Shown here piece after piece: positions 1 through 10,881 of a DNA stretch of 64,000 nt. Source of the stretch: Trissonchulus latispiculum (taxonomy: Eukaryota > Nematoda > Enoplea > Enoplida > Ironidae); contig JASAND010013361.1 in the NCBI GenBank assembly GCA_030248195.1, positions 32,573 to 96,572 of the forward strand. Direction: 5' to 3'. The position numbers and the translations under genes are program-made. The notes under the pieces were generated by a model. The model saw only the letters and a program-made list of their open reading frames with translations, made no database searches and was not told the DNA's origin. How positions within the stretch are numbered: position 1 is the first letter of the stretch; each line of letters begins with the position of its first letter.

Positions 1-264
1 TTAGCTAGCTGAAGCTAGTGTGTGATACAAACAGCTGAGCCTGAAACTACACTGAAGGCCCATCTCTCGCCCTCTATTCAAGCTTCCTGATATAAACATG
101 GATCAATAATCTTCCTATACTTGCTGAAGCTAAACTGGAAAGTAGGGAATGCAATAGCAAATTTTGGCGGAAATTGCGTTCATTGTTCAGCCAAACAAAT
201 TTTGTTCATACGTAATTAAAAAACCAAGTATATACATAACCAATTAAATAAAATATCACTTTGA

Positions 265-385
265 AATAGAGATGAGGACGAGCCGGACTTTTCCGGCTCG
301 GCTCGGCTCGGCTCGCAGTCATACCCGGCTCGGCTCGACTTGGCTCAAGAAGATTTTGAAAGTGGGTCGGCTCGGCTCGGCTCGC
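265..385. repeat. GGCTCG-rich repeat, possible hAT-type end
   Basis: Clusters of CGGCTCGGCTCG separated by short spacers. The block starts with TAGAGATGAGGACGAGCC near position 268, which resembles the TAGAG-type ends of the hAT elements found elsewhere in this window. No matching right end or target duplication was found, so it is a fragment at best. Open frames across it are low-complexity artefacts. Bases 1-264 hold nothing I can recognise. Confidence 0.4.
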
Positions 386-2709
386 CAAGCTTGAAATTCG
401 CTTGGAAGTTTTAAGTTGCGTCCCGTTAAATTTTGCGTCCAGGTAAAATTATTGTTTTTAACGTGTTTTATATGCAAAAATTACAATTTTTTTATAAAAA
501 TGTCGACTATTTCTTTAGTGAACCATAATTTAATCGTATGAAAAAGTACTTAAGACGGTGATGCTACTGAGAAGTAATGCACGATTACAAAATATGTGAA
601 ATATGCCCTATATACACGACGGGGGTCTGGGGCGGAGCCCCCGTGGATTGAGAAAATTTTTTACGATTACGGAAAATCCGTAATGCAAATGTTCAAAACG
701 ATTTAATTCGCATCTGTTGTATCTAACACATATCATGACCAACTTTTTGACATTATTGACACACATTATTCAGATGTTTTGATGTTATAGTTAAACTAAT
801 TAAAATTAATTAAATAGCTATAAAATTAATATCATTCAGAACAAAGGCAGCAATCTTGTTTTGAAAACTCAGAGAAACTAATGAATCCCGGAAAATTATG
901 ACAAACAAAGGCAGAGGGGGTCTGGGGGACTTGGAGAAATTTTTGAAATTTCGGATAAATCCGTAATGAAAATGATTAAAAGATTAATTTGTCATCTGAT
1001 ACATTTAACTAAAATACCTAATGCATTTTTTGTGTAAATTACATTTGTAAATTTTAGAATTTTTTTAGTTGTTTTTCGATTTTGAGAAGTAATAATCAAT
1101 AAACAAAGAGCGTTCATACGATGAGTAGTGCGGTATTAATCAAAGGCAAAAACAGTGAACTATTGACGTTGGTTACGAATACGATTGATTAATCCTTTAA
1201 TGGCAAGAATTTCTTAAGGACAAACGTTTTTATATCAAAATGGAGCTTAATATTTTCTCTTTCCAATGAATGCAATGAAACAAATTTCAGTCTTCGGAGC
1301 CTATTTTCCTGGATTTTCGAAGTGAGTTTAATTTTCCAGATATTTTGCAGGCTAAAGAAAATTTTTCGTGAGACATCGACTACATCATTCGATTCTACTA
1401 TCAAGCCACTGGGGACCCTTTTTTAATTATCATGAAATTACTCTTCGCTTCGAAGAAATTAGCTAAAATGTTTGCGCAACCTGGATTTTGCCTACTTTTC
1501 CCAACTTTAACAAGCGGCCACTTTAGCTGGAAAGCAGCAATCGGGGCAACTAAAAGAGTCCCTGGAGTATTTTTGTGTAAACCCGTCTAGAAATTGAAGC
1601 AACCCTCTAGCTTGCATAGTAAATGCTCCACAATCGCTGGAAAAAAATTGGTCATGTTTTCGCAAAAATCACATTTTTTATGATAGCAGCTCACGGGATA
1701 GCAGTTGGAAGACTATCATGCCTCGGATAATCGGCCTCGACGAGACCTTCAAATCGACACCCTTAGTAAAATTTTACGGCTTGTGTAGTTCAAGAAATGA
1801 TGGATTATTTGATTTCTGCAAAAATGACAAGTTTTCGACGCCAAAACAAGAAAATCGTTTATAACACACGCTAGAGAAAAGCTAGAAAGTTGTTTTAAAA
1901 AGTAAAAATGGGCAGCTCAACGCGATCTTTCAAATGAATTTTGGTCATAATTGTATAGCTGCTGCCAAACTTTCAGAAATTGGGAAAAAACCGCCCTTAT
2001 CGGAAATCTCGAAATTTTGAACCGGGATTGCGCGGAGGGTGTTGGAACAGCTTTCGGCAAAGTTTCGCCAAATTTCATCTTGATTTGCGCCGCCAACCAG
2101 CAATTTGTGCCCAAAAGGAATCACCACCTAAAAAATGAACCAAACCAAAAATTGGATGCTCTACAAATTTGGTTGACTTTTGGTAATTAAGGGATTAACC
2201 CTCAGAAGCTGAAAATGTTTTGAAAATCCAGTCAAGAACAAAAGTTAGACTTTAACAAGCAATATCGTCTGCAAAAGATTAAATGTTATCAGAGGAACAT
2301 TTTCATAAATTGTGGGCCTGCTGCGCAGCGGAATTATTTTTAAGTTGAAGAAACCGAGATTTAGCAAACCGTCCGAACTTGACCAAGTTTTTGATTTGCA
2401 GTTACTGTATCTTTAATTAAACTCTCAGAGGAATTTTCAATGTTCGCATGTCAACTGACCCTTTTGCTTGTCTTCATAATGCAAATCTAGTCTTATAGCG
2501 GAGTTCTTGCTTGGTTACTTTAGAAAATTTACCTGCAAAACATTTAGTAAAAGTTGCTACATAGTGTTGCTTGAAGAATTTACCTTACCCTGCTAATACA
2601 AATTAAACATATTCCTTTATTTTGTTTCATGCATTCGAAAAATTTTAGCCTGTTGTGTTAGTCTTAACTATGGTGAGTCATCAATTAAAAGGACGAATCT
2701 ATATTTCAG

Positions 2710-2937
2710 GTTTTGAAATTTCCAATTCGACATGAGTACATATTCGTATGTGATATATTTACTTGGAAACAGAAGAAAAGACTGGAATTCCCACACAAAT
2801 TATGTTGGCCCTATGTTAAACCACTAAGTACACGCATTTATGGTGAAATGCATTCTTATCAAGCAATTTGCGTGCAAGAGCTCGGGCTGAGCAAACATAA
2901 GAGACCTGCTGCGCTGAGGCGCAGCAGGAAAAACTAA
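2710..2937 (+). CDS. Unrecognised exon-like ORF in left arm
   Basis: A 74-codon open frame preceded by a good splice acceptor (TATATTTCAG ending at about 2709). It contains FPIRHEYIF and LCWPYVKPLSTRIYG and ends in a basic RRSRKN tail. The same protein is encoded, essentially unchanged, on the opposite strand at 7570-7812 in the right arm. There the acceptor reads CG instead of AG. A GTATGT donor lies 36 bases into the frame, so only VLKFPIRHEYIF might be exonic. No family recognised. Conservation between the arms may simply reflect a recent duplication. Confidence 0.3.
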   Translation, partial: VLKFPIRHEYIFVCDIFTWKQKKRLEFPHKLCWPYVKPLSTRIYGEMHSYQAICVQELGLSKHKRPAALRRSRKN

Positions 2938-3373
2938 AGCAAACGCAATTGTATGAACCTCATTACATTATGATGATCCCAAAAATTTGGATATTCGGCT
3001 ATGGCTACAAACTTTATTAATAATGGGCTTTGACCTGTAATGTCTCGATACAGGTAGATAACTCAACTAATAACTCAACAAGTACTGACACATTACAAAG
3101 CGTTGGCATTCGATGACATAGTGAAAACACCAGGGGTTTGTGGGCGGAGCCCCAGAAACCGAGAAAATTTTTGGAAAACATGGAAAAAATTGGTACTGAA
3201 ACATTTAAAGTTTTCACTCTTACAAAAAGTGAATTTTCTCCCGAAATAATGTTGCGTCTAGCTTGCGTCCCGTTAAAATTTCGTGTCAAGATAAGAAACT
3301 TTGCGTCCAGTTTCCCAATATGAGTTTATATAACAAATCAGCTATGAAGTTCTAGAGTTAACTCTTGTTTTAG

Positions 3374-3477
3374 GAGTCATCCTACAAAATTTTCTATGAT
3401 GGACTGGTTATACCATATTCCTACAACCAGTCAACTTTCTTTGATGCCAGAAGCTTCTATCTGGTCATCGATGGTAT
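3374..3477 (+). pseudogene. Inverted, truncated copy of GT14 exon 3
   Basis: After TTGTTTTAG the sequence repeats the first ~105 bases of glycosyltransferase exon 3 (7146 downward, minus strand) in the opposite orientation. One base is missing in TTTCTTTGATGCC (right arm: TTTCTTTGGATGCC), which shifts the frame. The similarity stops abruptly at 3477, the inner edge of the left arm. It cannot encode the protein and shows that the duplication broke inside an exon. Confidence 0.85.
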
Positions 3478-4375
3478 ATTTATTTGTTTGTTTTTTGTGC
3501 CAGTATACATCTTCAATAGTCTTTTCAGCGTAAAGTGCTTTTAAATTGTTTGTGGGAGCGACGCTCACGTACCAAGCGCCGTACGGTCAGTCCTCTCAGG
3601 AGTTCGGACGGCGAGCCCTGGGGAGATGTAACGCAAGAGGCTGACTGTAACGGTCAACCTTTTCGTTATTCTAAATATTACGAAATCAATCTACTTAGCT
3701 AATAGTTGGCTTGCCTAGTCAGCAAGCATTCATCCACGTGTCATGTAGCTCCACCTATAGGATAGGTTTGGTTGGGTGGGGTCCCCCCTTGGAGCTACAT
3801 GATTGGGACACCCCAGCTAGAGGGCGCTTCTCTTGGGAGGGGGTTATCCGTCAAACTTCCCCCCCTTTCAGTTGTGGGTTTTCCCTTGTATAGTCTAGTC
3901 GTGTTCTCTCTCAATATCTCCTGTACAGTTTTCTCCCCCTGCATTTCATCAGTGGGCTTTTGTATTATTGGTACGTTAGCGGGGCTTCGCCCATTTAAAT
4001 TGTGTGGTGAGTTTGTGTGTGTGTAGTTTATTTGACTGTATAATTGTCTGTCTGTTGGGCTTTCGCCCCCCTAAATTAATACACTTGTTATATTCCATAT
4101 TTGCTATATTTCTATAACTACTTGTTGTACGTATTAAATATCTCCACTAGGTTTGTGTAATTTTTGGTAGGTTTTACTGAGCTCCTAGGTTAGTTTAGTG
4201 TTATTTCTGAGGTGAGCGGGTGTCACCCACTCACTAGGGCTATTTATTTGGCGAGGCTTCCCCGGCCGGCTCCTGCGCGGTTGGTGTGTTATTCACTTGT
4301 GCCACGGTCTCCTCGCTTGAGTTGCTCTCGCGGGGTAACGGTACTTTTGTGTTAAGTTAGTTTCACTCTGGTACC
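3478..4375. other. Unassigned spacer between left arm and GT14 exon 5
   Basis: About 900 bases of mixed composition without a credible gene. It holds an 11-bp perfect stem (3742-3752 with 3791-3801, CATGTAGCTCC) and repeated GGGCTTCGCCC-like motifs (about 3980 and 4060). Such motifs also occur in the tail of the Penelope-like element near 21370-21500, so this may be a retroelement remnant. The 3' exons expected for the glycosyltransferase are not recognisable here on the minus strand. Confidence 0.4.
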
Positions 4376-4380
4376 GCTAC

Positions 4381-4517
4381 AGTTCTCAAAGGGAAATCGA
4401 CTCCAGCAAATATCTGAACGTATCGCCACTGAAGGTTCGGATTGTTCAGTTCCTGCAAACAATCCAGAGCTGCATCCAAGATCCCCATAGAACCCCAAGA
4501 GCAATTCCGTTTCGAGT
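4381..4517 (-). CDS. GT14 exon 5: WG and DFPLRT motifs
   Basis: Acceptor GCTGTTTAG, exon from 4517. Two bases complete the codon left by exon 4 (G+AC), then 45 codons run to DFPLRT. SKRNCSWGSMGILDAALDCL and WRYVQIFAGVDFPLRT correspond to the family's 'WGS...ILDA-LDCM' and 'WKY-IN--G-DFP+RT' blocks. The donor is either ACT/GTAGCG (4381) or GCG/GTACCA (about 4375), and both keep phase 0. A stop follows shortly if neither is used. No downstream exon was recognised. Confidence 0.82.
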
Positions 4518-7500
4518 CTAAACAGCAGCACAACATTAAAACCATCGAATAACGTGAGGGAATGAGGGGGAGAAGACCCTCCCGCTCCAACCTAAAAAAT
4601 TGTTAGACCCCTCAGCGACAAAATAAAAGGGCAGACCCTCTGTCCAGAAAGGAAAAGGGGTAGATCCTTGAGCGAGTTTTGCCAAAACTTAACTTTTCAA
4701 GCACATTTTAGTGATTGCTTTAAACCAATTCTTAAAAATCGCTGAACATCTTCATTTATCACTACTTTTCGCTTCACTTAGTCAAAACTGTAAAAAATCG
4801 CATTTTTTGCCAATGCCAATTTGATTTTTTAGTCTTGAGAGCCAAGACCTCTCGTCGGAGTCGGGTAGGCACCCCCCCCCCAGGACCCAGTGATAAAGTA
4901 TGATTAAAACTGTATACAAGATTTTACAGAAAACCTATCAGCATTACCTAGCTCCCTCCGGGAAATAACTTAGACCAAATTTCTGAACATATAAAATTAA
5001 ACAAAGCTAATTTCAAATAAAGGTTATACCGTTAATAACAACTGATTTCACACAATTTTAATTTATGCTTGTAATTATACATGGGCTGAATAAAATAGAA
5101 CCCCTTTTAAATAGTAGAAATGTTTGACGTACCTATTAGAGGCCTGCATTACGGCCCGCGGCCCGGCCCGGCCCGGCCCGGCCCGGCCCGCGGGGCGGGC
5201 GGGGCGGGCCGACGACCAAAGTTCACGGGCCGGACCGGGCCGCGGGCCGAAGCTCACGGGCCGGGCCGGGCCGCGGGCCGACAGTCCGGCCCGCCATCAG
5301 TTTTTTGAATGATTTAACTGTAAAACAGTAACTCATATTTTAGCTTAAAAGGTTTTGCGTTTCCGAAATATGTTTCGTTCACGGTAACCCTGGTTTTCGG
5401 CAGTACGTTCAGCATTTTATTTTCATGAGTGATATGTATTTGTCGCCAGTCTCATCATTAATGTCAAATCCTCAATTCATCTAAGTCAGTTTAGCGTTTA
5501 CTACATAAGAATATAAAACTTTGAATTAGGGTAATAAACGGTATTAGGAACAGTGTAAGTATTTTTGATTTGATTTTAATGTGTTCGCAATGTTTTTTAA
5601 AAACATTACATTTTCTTAGAAAATGCTGTTTAAAGAATCAAAGTTTTGGATTCCTGAAGCAAAGATTTACTATTCTTTGAAATTGATCCTTCTGCGCATT
5701 TGCATCTTTCTAAAGTTCTTTATTTCTAACTATAATTCGTTTAATTCTGGACTAATTCTAGCAAAAATGTGCACTTTACAGAATTTCAACTGGTTTAATA
5801 AAAGTACAATATTTAAATGCTGCCACTGTAACCTTTTAGGGAATTTTAAATGTTATTGTTTTTCTAACGCCCCAGTCATACAAATTGTCAATACAAGTCA
5901 GTATCTATTTGCTTTCATTTGTAGAACGACAAAAATTGTGTCCTTAAAACTGCGTTTAAAAACCATTAAAAACTCGAAAATCAATTTTTAGGAAAAACAC
6001 AATTTTCCTAGGAAATCACTGAAAAGAAGAGATTCTGTTTGGAAAAACAAGCTTAAGAAAAATATTTACGTAATTTTGCATTTTGGGACAAAAAAATTTC
6101 GCGGCTCCGGCGGGCCGAAAATTTTGACGGGCCGGGCCGGGCCGGGCCGAAGCATCTGACGGGCCGGGCCGGGCCGGGCCGAAGCAGTTGACGGGCCGGG
6201 CCGGGCGGGCCGAGAAAAATTTTTCACGGGCCGGGCCGGGTCGGGCCGCAAAAATTCGGCCCGTGCAGGCCTCTAGTACCTATCAGCATAACATTGTCAG
6301 GCATACAATTAACGATATTCCTCATGGCTGATTTAAACTGAAGACTACTGCTGGCATCTACGTGAATACAGTACAAATTTTGTGGCCAAAAAATGTACTG
6401 TAACAGTCGAGCTACCTGAAAGAAAACTGTTGACTGTCGCCAAAATCTGTCCGATACTCCAATTTAATATTCTCCGCAGATCGCAAAGGTAAATGCGAAT
6501 AACTGAACTCAATGGCGGCGGAATCTAACCTGGAAAGCTGGCAACGAACGATCAAAAATGGAACTTCCCTAGATATAACCAAAATTTTGGCCAATACCGA
6601 AAAACGGTAATTTGATTGAGTTCGCTACTGCTTTTATATATATAGAGTTCTTGAGAGAATTCTTCCCAAATTGTATTCCACCACAAGTACGGTGGTATCC
6701 AAGGATTACAACAACTCGTTTCATTTTCACCAGCAACACTTCAGTTTCAATAGAATGTAAACTACCAAAGGCACTTTTAAGTCTTATGTTAACAATATTT
6801 ACATATGTGTGTACTGCAGTCCACTACAGTATTCCTTGTGAAACCATCAAAATCGACTGACCTGGTCTGCGTCTTTGTGAACCAAAATGGCATAGGCTAA
6901 CGGAAAGGTTGCCTCTTCCAGACTCATGACAAAATCTGGGTACCAAAAATGTTGTCTAAATTCAGCACAAGATTGAAATTTTGCAATACGAGAATCTGTC
7001 AAGGTATCCTGGCTTTTCCAATTCTTTATCACACTTTTGTCATACCATCGATGACCAGATAGAAACTTCTGGCATCCAAAGAAAGTTGACTGGTTGTAGG
7101 AATATGGTATAACCAGTCCATCATAGAAAATTTTGTAGGATGACTCCTAAAACAAAAGTTAACTCTAGAACTTCATAGCTGATTTGTTATATAAACTCAT
7201 ATTGGGAAACTGGACGCAAAGTTTCTTATCTTGACGCAACGAAATTTTAACGGGACGCAAGCTAGACGCAACATTATTTCGGGAGAAAATTCACTTTTGT
7301 AAGAGTGAAAACTTTAAATGTTTCCAGTACCAATTTTTCCATGTTTTCCAAAAATTTTCTCGGTTTCTGGGGGGGCTCCGCCCCCCAAACCCCCTGGTGT
7401 TTTCACTATGTCATCGAATGCCAACGCTTTGTAATGTGTCAGTACTTGTTGAGTTATTAGTTGAGTTATCTACCTGTATCGAGACATTACAGGTCAAAGC

Positions 7501-10500
7501 CCATTATTAATAAAGTTTGTAGCCATAGCCGAATATCCAAATTTTTGGGATCATGTAATGTAATGAGGTTCATACAATTGCATTAGCACAGTTTTTCCTG
7601 CTGCGCCTCAGCGCAGCAGGTCTCTTATGTTTGCTCAGCCCGAGCTCTTGCACGCAAATTGCTTGATAAGAATGCATTTCACCATAAATGCGTGTACTTA
7701 GTGGTTTAACATAGGGCCAACATAATTTGTGTGGGAATTCCAGTCTTTTCTTCTGTTTCCAAGTAAATATATCACATACGAATATGTACTCATGTCGAAT
7801 TGGAAATTTCAAAACCGGAAATATAGATTCGTCCTTTTAATTGATGACTCACCATAGTTAAGACTAACACAACAGGCTAAAATTTTTCGAATGCATGAAA
7901 CAAAATAAAGGAATATGTTTAATTTGTATTAGCAGGGTAAGGTAAATTCTTCAAGCAACACTATGTAGCAACTTTTACTAAATGTTTTGCAGGTAAATTT
8001 TCTAAAGTAACCAAGCAAGAACTCCGCTATAAGAACAGATTTGCATTATGAAGACAAGCAAGGGTCAGTTGACATGCGAACATTGAAAATTCTCTGAGAG
8101 TTTAATTAAAGATACAGTAACTGCAAATCAAAAACTTGGTCAAGTTCGGACGGTTTTTGCTAAATCTCGGTTTCTTCAACTTAAAAATAATTCCGCTGCG
8201 CAGCAGGCCTACAATTTATGAAAATGTTCCTCTGATAACATTTAATCTTTTGCAGACGATATTGCTTGTTAAAGTCTAACTTTTGTTCTTGACTGGATTT
8301 TCAAAACATTTTCAGCTTCTGAGGGTTAATCCCTTAATTACCAAAAGTCAACCAAATTTGTAGAGCATCCAATTTTTGGTTTGGTTCATTTTTAAGGTGG
8401 TGATTCCTTTTGGGCACAAATTGTTGGTTGGCGGCGCAAATCAAGATGAAATTCGGCGAAACTTTACGAAAGCGTTCTAACACCCTCCGCGCAATCCCGG
8501 TTCAAAATTTCGAGATTTCCGATAAGGGCGGTTTTTCCCAATTTCTGAAAGTTTGGCAGCAGCTATACAATTATGACCATATTCATTTGAAAGATCGCGT
8601 TGAGCTGCCCATTTTTACTTTTTAAAACAACTTTCTAGCTTTTCTCTAGCGTGTGTTATAAACGATTTTCTTGTTTTGGCGTCGAAAACTTGTCATTTTT
8701 GCAGAAATCAATGTAATCCATCATTTCTTGAACTACACAAGCCGTAAAATTTTACTAAGGGTGTCGATTTGAAGGTCTCGTCGAGGCCGATTATCCGAGG
8801 CATGATAGTCTTCCAACTGCTATCCCGTGAGCTGCTATCATAAAAAATGTGATTTTTGCGAAAACATGACCAATTTTTTTCCAGCGATTGTGGAGCATTT
8901 ACTATGCAAGCTAGAGGGTTGCCACTTACTAGACGTGTTTACACAAAAATACCCAGGGACTCTTTTTTAGTTGCCCCGATTGCTGCTTTCCAGCTAAAGT
9001 GGCCGCTTGTTAAAGTTGGGAAAAGTAGGCAAAATCCAGGTTGCGCAAACAGTTTAGCTAATTTCTTCGAAGCGAAGAGTAATTTCATGATAATTAAAAA
9101 AGGGTTCCCAGCTATTTGATAGTAGAATCGAATGATGTAGTCGATGCCTCACGAAAAAATTTTCTTTAGTCTGCAAAAAATCTGGAAAATTAAACTACTT
9201 CGAAAATCCAGGAAAATAGTTTCCGAAGACTGAAATTAGTTTCATTGCATTCATTGGAAAGAGAAAATATTAAGCTCCATTTTGATATAAAAACGTTTGT
9301 CCTTAAGAAATTCAAGCATTAAAGGATTAATCAATCGTATTCGTAACCAACGTCAATAGTTCACTGTTTTTGCCTTTGATTAATACTGCACTACTCATCG
9401 TATGCACGCTCTTTGTTTATTGATTATTACTTCTCAAAATGAAAACAACTAAAAATTCTAAAATTTACAAATGTAATTTACACAAAAATGCATTAGGTAT
9501 TTTAGTTAAATGTATCAGATGACAAATTAATCTTTTTAATCATTTTCATTACGGATTTATCCGTAATTTCAAAAAATTTCTCCAAGCCCCCCAGACCCCC
9601 CGCTGCTTGTTTGTCATAATTTTCCGGGATTCATTAGTTCTCTGAGTTTTCAAAACAAGATTGCTGCCTTGTTCTGAATGATATTAATTTTATAGCTATT
9701 TAACTAATTCTTAATTAGTTTAACTATAACATCAAAACATCTGAATAATGTGTGTCAATAATGTCAAAAATTGGTCATGATATGTGTTAGATACAACAGA
9801 TGCGAATTAAATCGTTTTGAACATTTGCATTACGGATTTTTCCGTAATCGTAAAAAATTTTCTCAACTTCTGGGGGGCTCCGCCCTCCAGACCCCCCGTC
9901 GTGTATATAGGGCATATTTCACATATTTTGTAATCGTGCATTACTTCTCAGTAGCATCACCGTCTTAAGTACTTTTTCATACGATTAAATTATGGTTCAC
10001 TAATGAAATAATCGACATTTTTATAAAAAATACAATTTTTGCATATAAAACACGCTAAAACAATAATTTTACCTGGACGCAAAATTTCTTAACGGGACGC
10101 AACTTAAAATTAGCTGGACGCAAGGTTGACGCAAATCCGAAAACCAAAAAAAACCCTGGTGAGCAGCTACAAATTTTGGTTGTGAAGCACGATGCAGTTG
10201 TGAAGCACAGTGCACATGGTGCTTCACAACTTGGATGGAGGCACGGGGGTTGCAGCACAGCAAATTTGAACTAAGCTATTTCACAAACTAGTCCTGTAGC
10301 TATCTTAATTTGCATTTATTATTGAAGTGCAAATTTCAAGCAACAAAGTTAATTTAGAGTATTTCAACACTAACTCTTGGCATGAATACCTTATAGGCTG
10401 TTGGTCCGTGGCCAACACAATTTGCTTTCGGAAAATTTTGTTGTATCTTATTCATATTCAATTCAGTGACCAAATGTTTAGACTGGAAAAACCCTGCAGT

Positions 10501-10881
10501 AAGCAGTGTTCGTTTGGTTGAGTTGAATACATTCATGAATTCTGCCATTTAAAGTTTCAGTTTACTTCGTCCGAATTTGAGTAATCCAAGGATAAAATAT
10601 TTTAGCACTCTTCACTATAATGTTACCCACCTATTATGGGCGATTAGTGGTAAATGTATTAAAAGGTATTTATTTCTTAATTAATTGATTAATATATAAT
10701 ATGCTATAATATCAAAATATCTTTAACAATAGATACAACATACGTTGTCTTTGGGCAGGTTCCGAAATCTTCTTGAATAGATTAAGTTTAATTTCAATGA
10801 ATTTTTCATCAAACTATCCAGAACTACAAAACAGCCAATTGTTGTCAACAGAAGATACAACCACATTGGACGCCTCCTCAT
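4381..10881 (-). CDS. GT14 family glycosyltransferase gene, 5' part (five exons)
   Basis: Core-2/I-branching type N-acetylglucosaminyltransferase family (Pfam Branch, CAZy GT14), Golgi enzymes that add branching GlcNAc to O-glycans or poly-lactosamine. Five minus-strand exons join with consistent phases: 10744-10881, 10390-10482, 6862-7146, 6280-6415, 4381-4517, giving about 263 residues. Exon 1 supplies a type II membrane anchor (MRRRPMW then LYLLLTTIGCFVVLDSL). Exon 3 has SCAEFRQHF and EEATFPLAYAILVHKDADQ. Exon 4 has ARLLQYIFWPQNLYCIHVD. Exon 5 has CSWGSMGILDAALDCL and AGVDFPLRT. These are the family's N-terminal and central landmarks in the right order. The C-terminal half, with the catalytic glutamate, is not found, so the gene is broken or continues outside. 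Intron 2 contains most of the right palindrome arm and intron 4 a hAT element. The substrate cannot be told. Confidence 0.85.
5137..6275. mobile_element. hAT-type non-autonomous element with CGGGCC arrays
   Basis: Ends are TAGAGGCCTGCA and its perfect 12-base inverse. They are flanked by a perfect 8-bp target duplication GTACCTAT (5129-5136 and 6276-6283). TAGAG-type termini and 8-bp duplications are the hallmark of hAT transposition. Both subterminal zones (5150-5300 and 6105-6260) are dense CCCGGC/GGGCCG arrays that face each other, and the AT-rich core (5300-6050) shows no transposase. It is inserted at the exon 4/intron boundary of the GT14 gene. Confidence 0.93.
6280..6415 (-). CDS. GT14 exon 4: nucleotide-sugar fold segment
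   Basis: Begins after TTTCTTTCAG at 6415 and encodes VARLLQYIFWPQNLYCIHVD plus FKSAMRNIVNCMPDNVMLI, matching the family's LLRAIY-PQN-YCIHVD block and the segment that follows. It ends ATAG at 6280 in phase 1, which fits exon 5 exactly. The donor that followed was GTACGT. A hAT-type insertion now leaves GTACTA at the exon and carries the intact ATAG/GTACGT copy to the far side of the element. Confidence 0.88.
6862..7146 (-). CDS. GT14 exon 3: start of catalytic region
   Basis: Exactly 95 codons from the acceptor TTGTTTTAG (exon begins at 7146) to the donor CAG/GTCAGT (exon ends at 6862). It includes FFGCQKFLSG, SCAEFRQHF and EEATFPLAYAILVHKDADQ. The last motif corresponds to the family's EEA-FPIAYSLLVHKDA signature. 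The 5' 105 bases lie inside the right arm of the giant inverted repeat and are mirrored, frameshifted, at 3374-3477. Confidence 0.88.
7042..10109 (-). repeat. Right arm of the giant inverted repeat (~3.07 kb)
   Basis: Reverse-complement partner of 409-3477. It holds exon 3's first 105 bases (7042-7146) and most of intron 2 of the GT14 gene. It also carries three inverse copies of the hairpin module (about 7343-7400, 9560-9602, 9853-9899) and a degraded copy of the TTAA-flanked repeat seen intact at 60891-61864 (its GGTGGTGATTCC end is at about 8396). Because this arm is collinear with the gene it is probably the source and the left arm the copy. Confidence 0.92.
7570..7812 (-). CDS. Exon-like ORF in GT14 intron 2 (mirror of 2710-2937)
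   Basis: Same strand as the GT14 gene, in its intron 2. It encodes the FPIRHEYIF...STRIYGEMHSYQ peptide found in the left arm. The base pair before it is CG (TATTTCCG) where the left arm has a normal AG acceptor, so it could not be spliced in from this arm. Either it was a small GT14 exon lost by mutation here, or it is a chance frame. Function unknown. Confidence 0.25.
   Translation of the reverse strand: MKFPIRHEYIFVCDIFTWKQKKRLEFPHKLCWPYVKPLSTRIYGEMHSYQAICVQELGLSKHKRPAALRRSRKNCANAIV
10197..10230. repeat. Perfect 12-bp stem hairpin
   Basis: GTTGTGAAGCAC and its exact inverse GTGCTTCACAAC separated by ten bases, with a further direct copy of GTTGTGAAGCAC just upstream (about 10179). It sits immediately outside the right palindrome arm. 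Role unknown. Confidence 0.7.
10390..10482 (-). CDS. GT14 exon 2: stem region
   Basis: Thirty-one codons between the acceptor GTTTTTCCAG (ending 10483) and the donor AAG/GTATTC (10389-10384), phase 0 on both sides. It encodes a stem peptide with KIQQNFPKANCVGHGP. The alternative acceptor eleven bases upstream (CTGCAG) would not keep the frame after exon 1. Identity rests on phase and position rather than on family similarity. Confidence 0.6.
10744..10881 (-). CDS. GT14 exon 1: signal anchor
   Basis: ATG at 10881 opens 46 codons ending at an ideal donor (AAC then GTATGT at 10743-10738), phase 0. The peptide has a short basic cytoplasmic tail (RRR), one hydrophobic stretch of about 17 residues (positions 8-24), then a basic stem. 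This is the topology of Golgi type II glycosyltransferases. No other ATG in frame competes. Confidence 0.75.

Larger units (their letters stand above)
409..3477 (+). repeat. Left arm of a giant inverted repeat (~3.07 kb)
   Basis: Read on the plus strand, this segment matches the reverse complement of 7042-10109 almost base for base, with small indels and substitutions. Matching landmarks are the GCGTCC-rich outer end, two copies of the hairpin module (about 621 and 917), an intact 74-codon frame (2713-2937), and the start of a glycosyltransferase exon at the inner end (3374-3477). The arms are equal in length to within a base or so. Because this arm carries an intron and part of an exon of the gene encoded by the opposite arm, it reads as an inverted segmental duplication rather than a self-contained transposon. 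An assembly artefact is possible. Confidence 0.92.

Noticed and set aside
3540..4360. tRNA-derived SINE or tRNA gene
   Set aside because: Mixed GC content and small hairpins suggested it, but I found no A box/B box pair or cloverleaf, nor elsewhere in the window.
409..10109. Single giant TIR transposon spanning both arms
   Set aside because: The arms carry intron and exon sequence of the GT14 gene and the outer ends show no target duplication, so an inverted duplication fits better.
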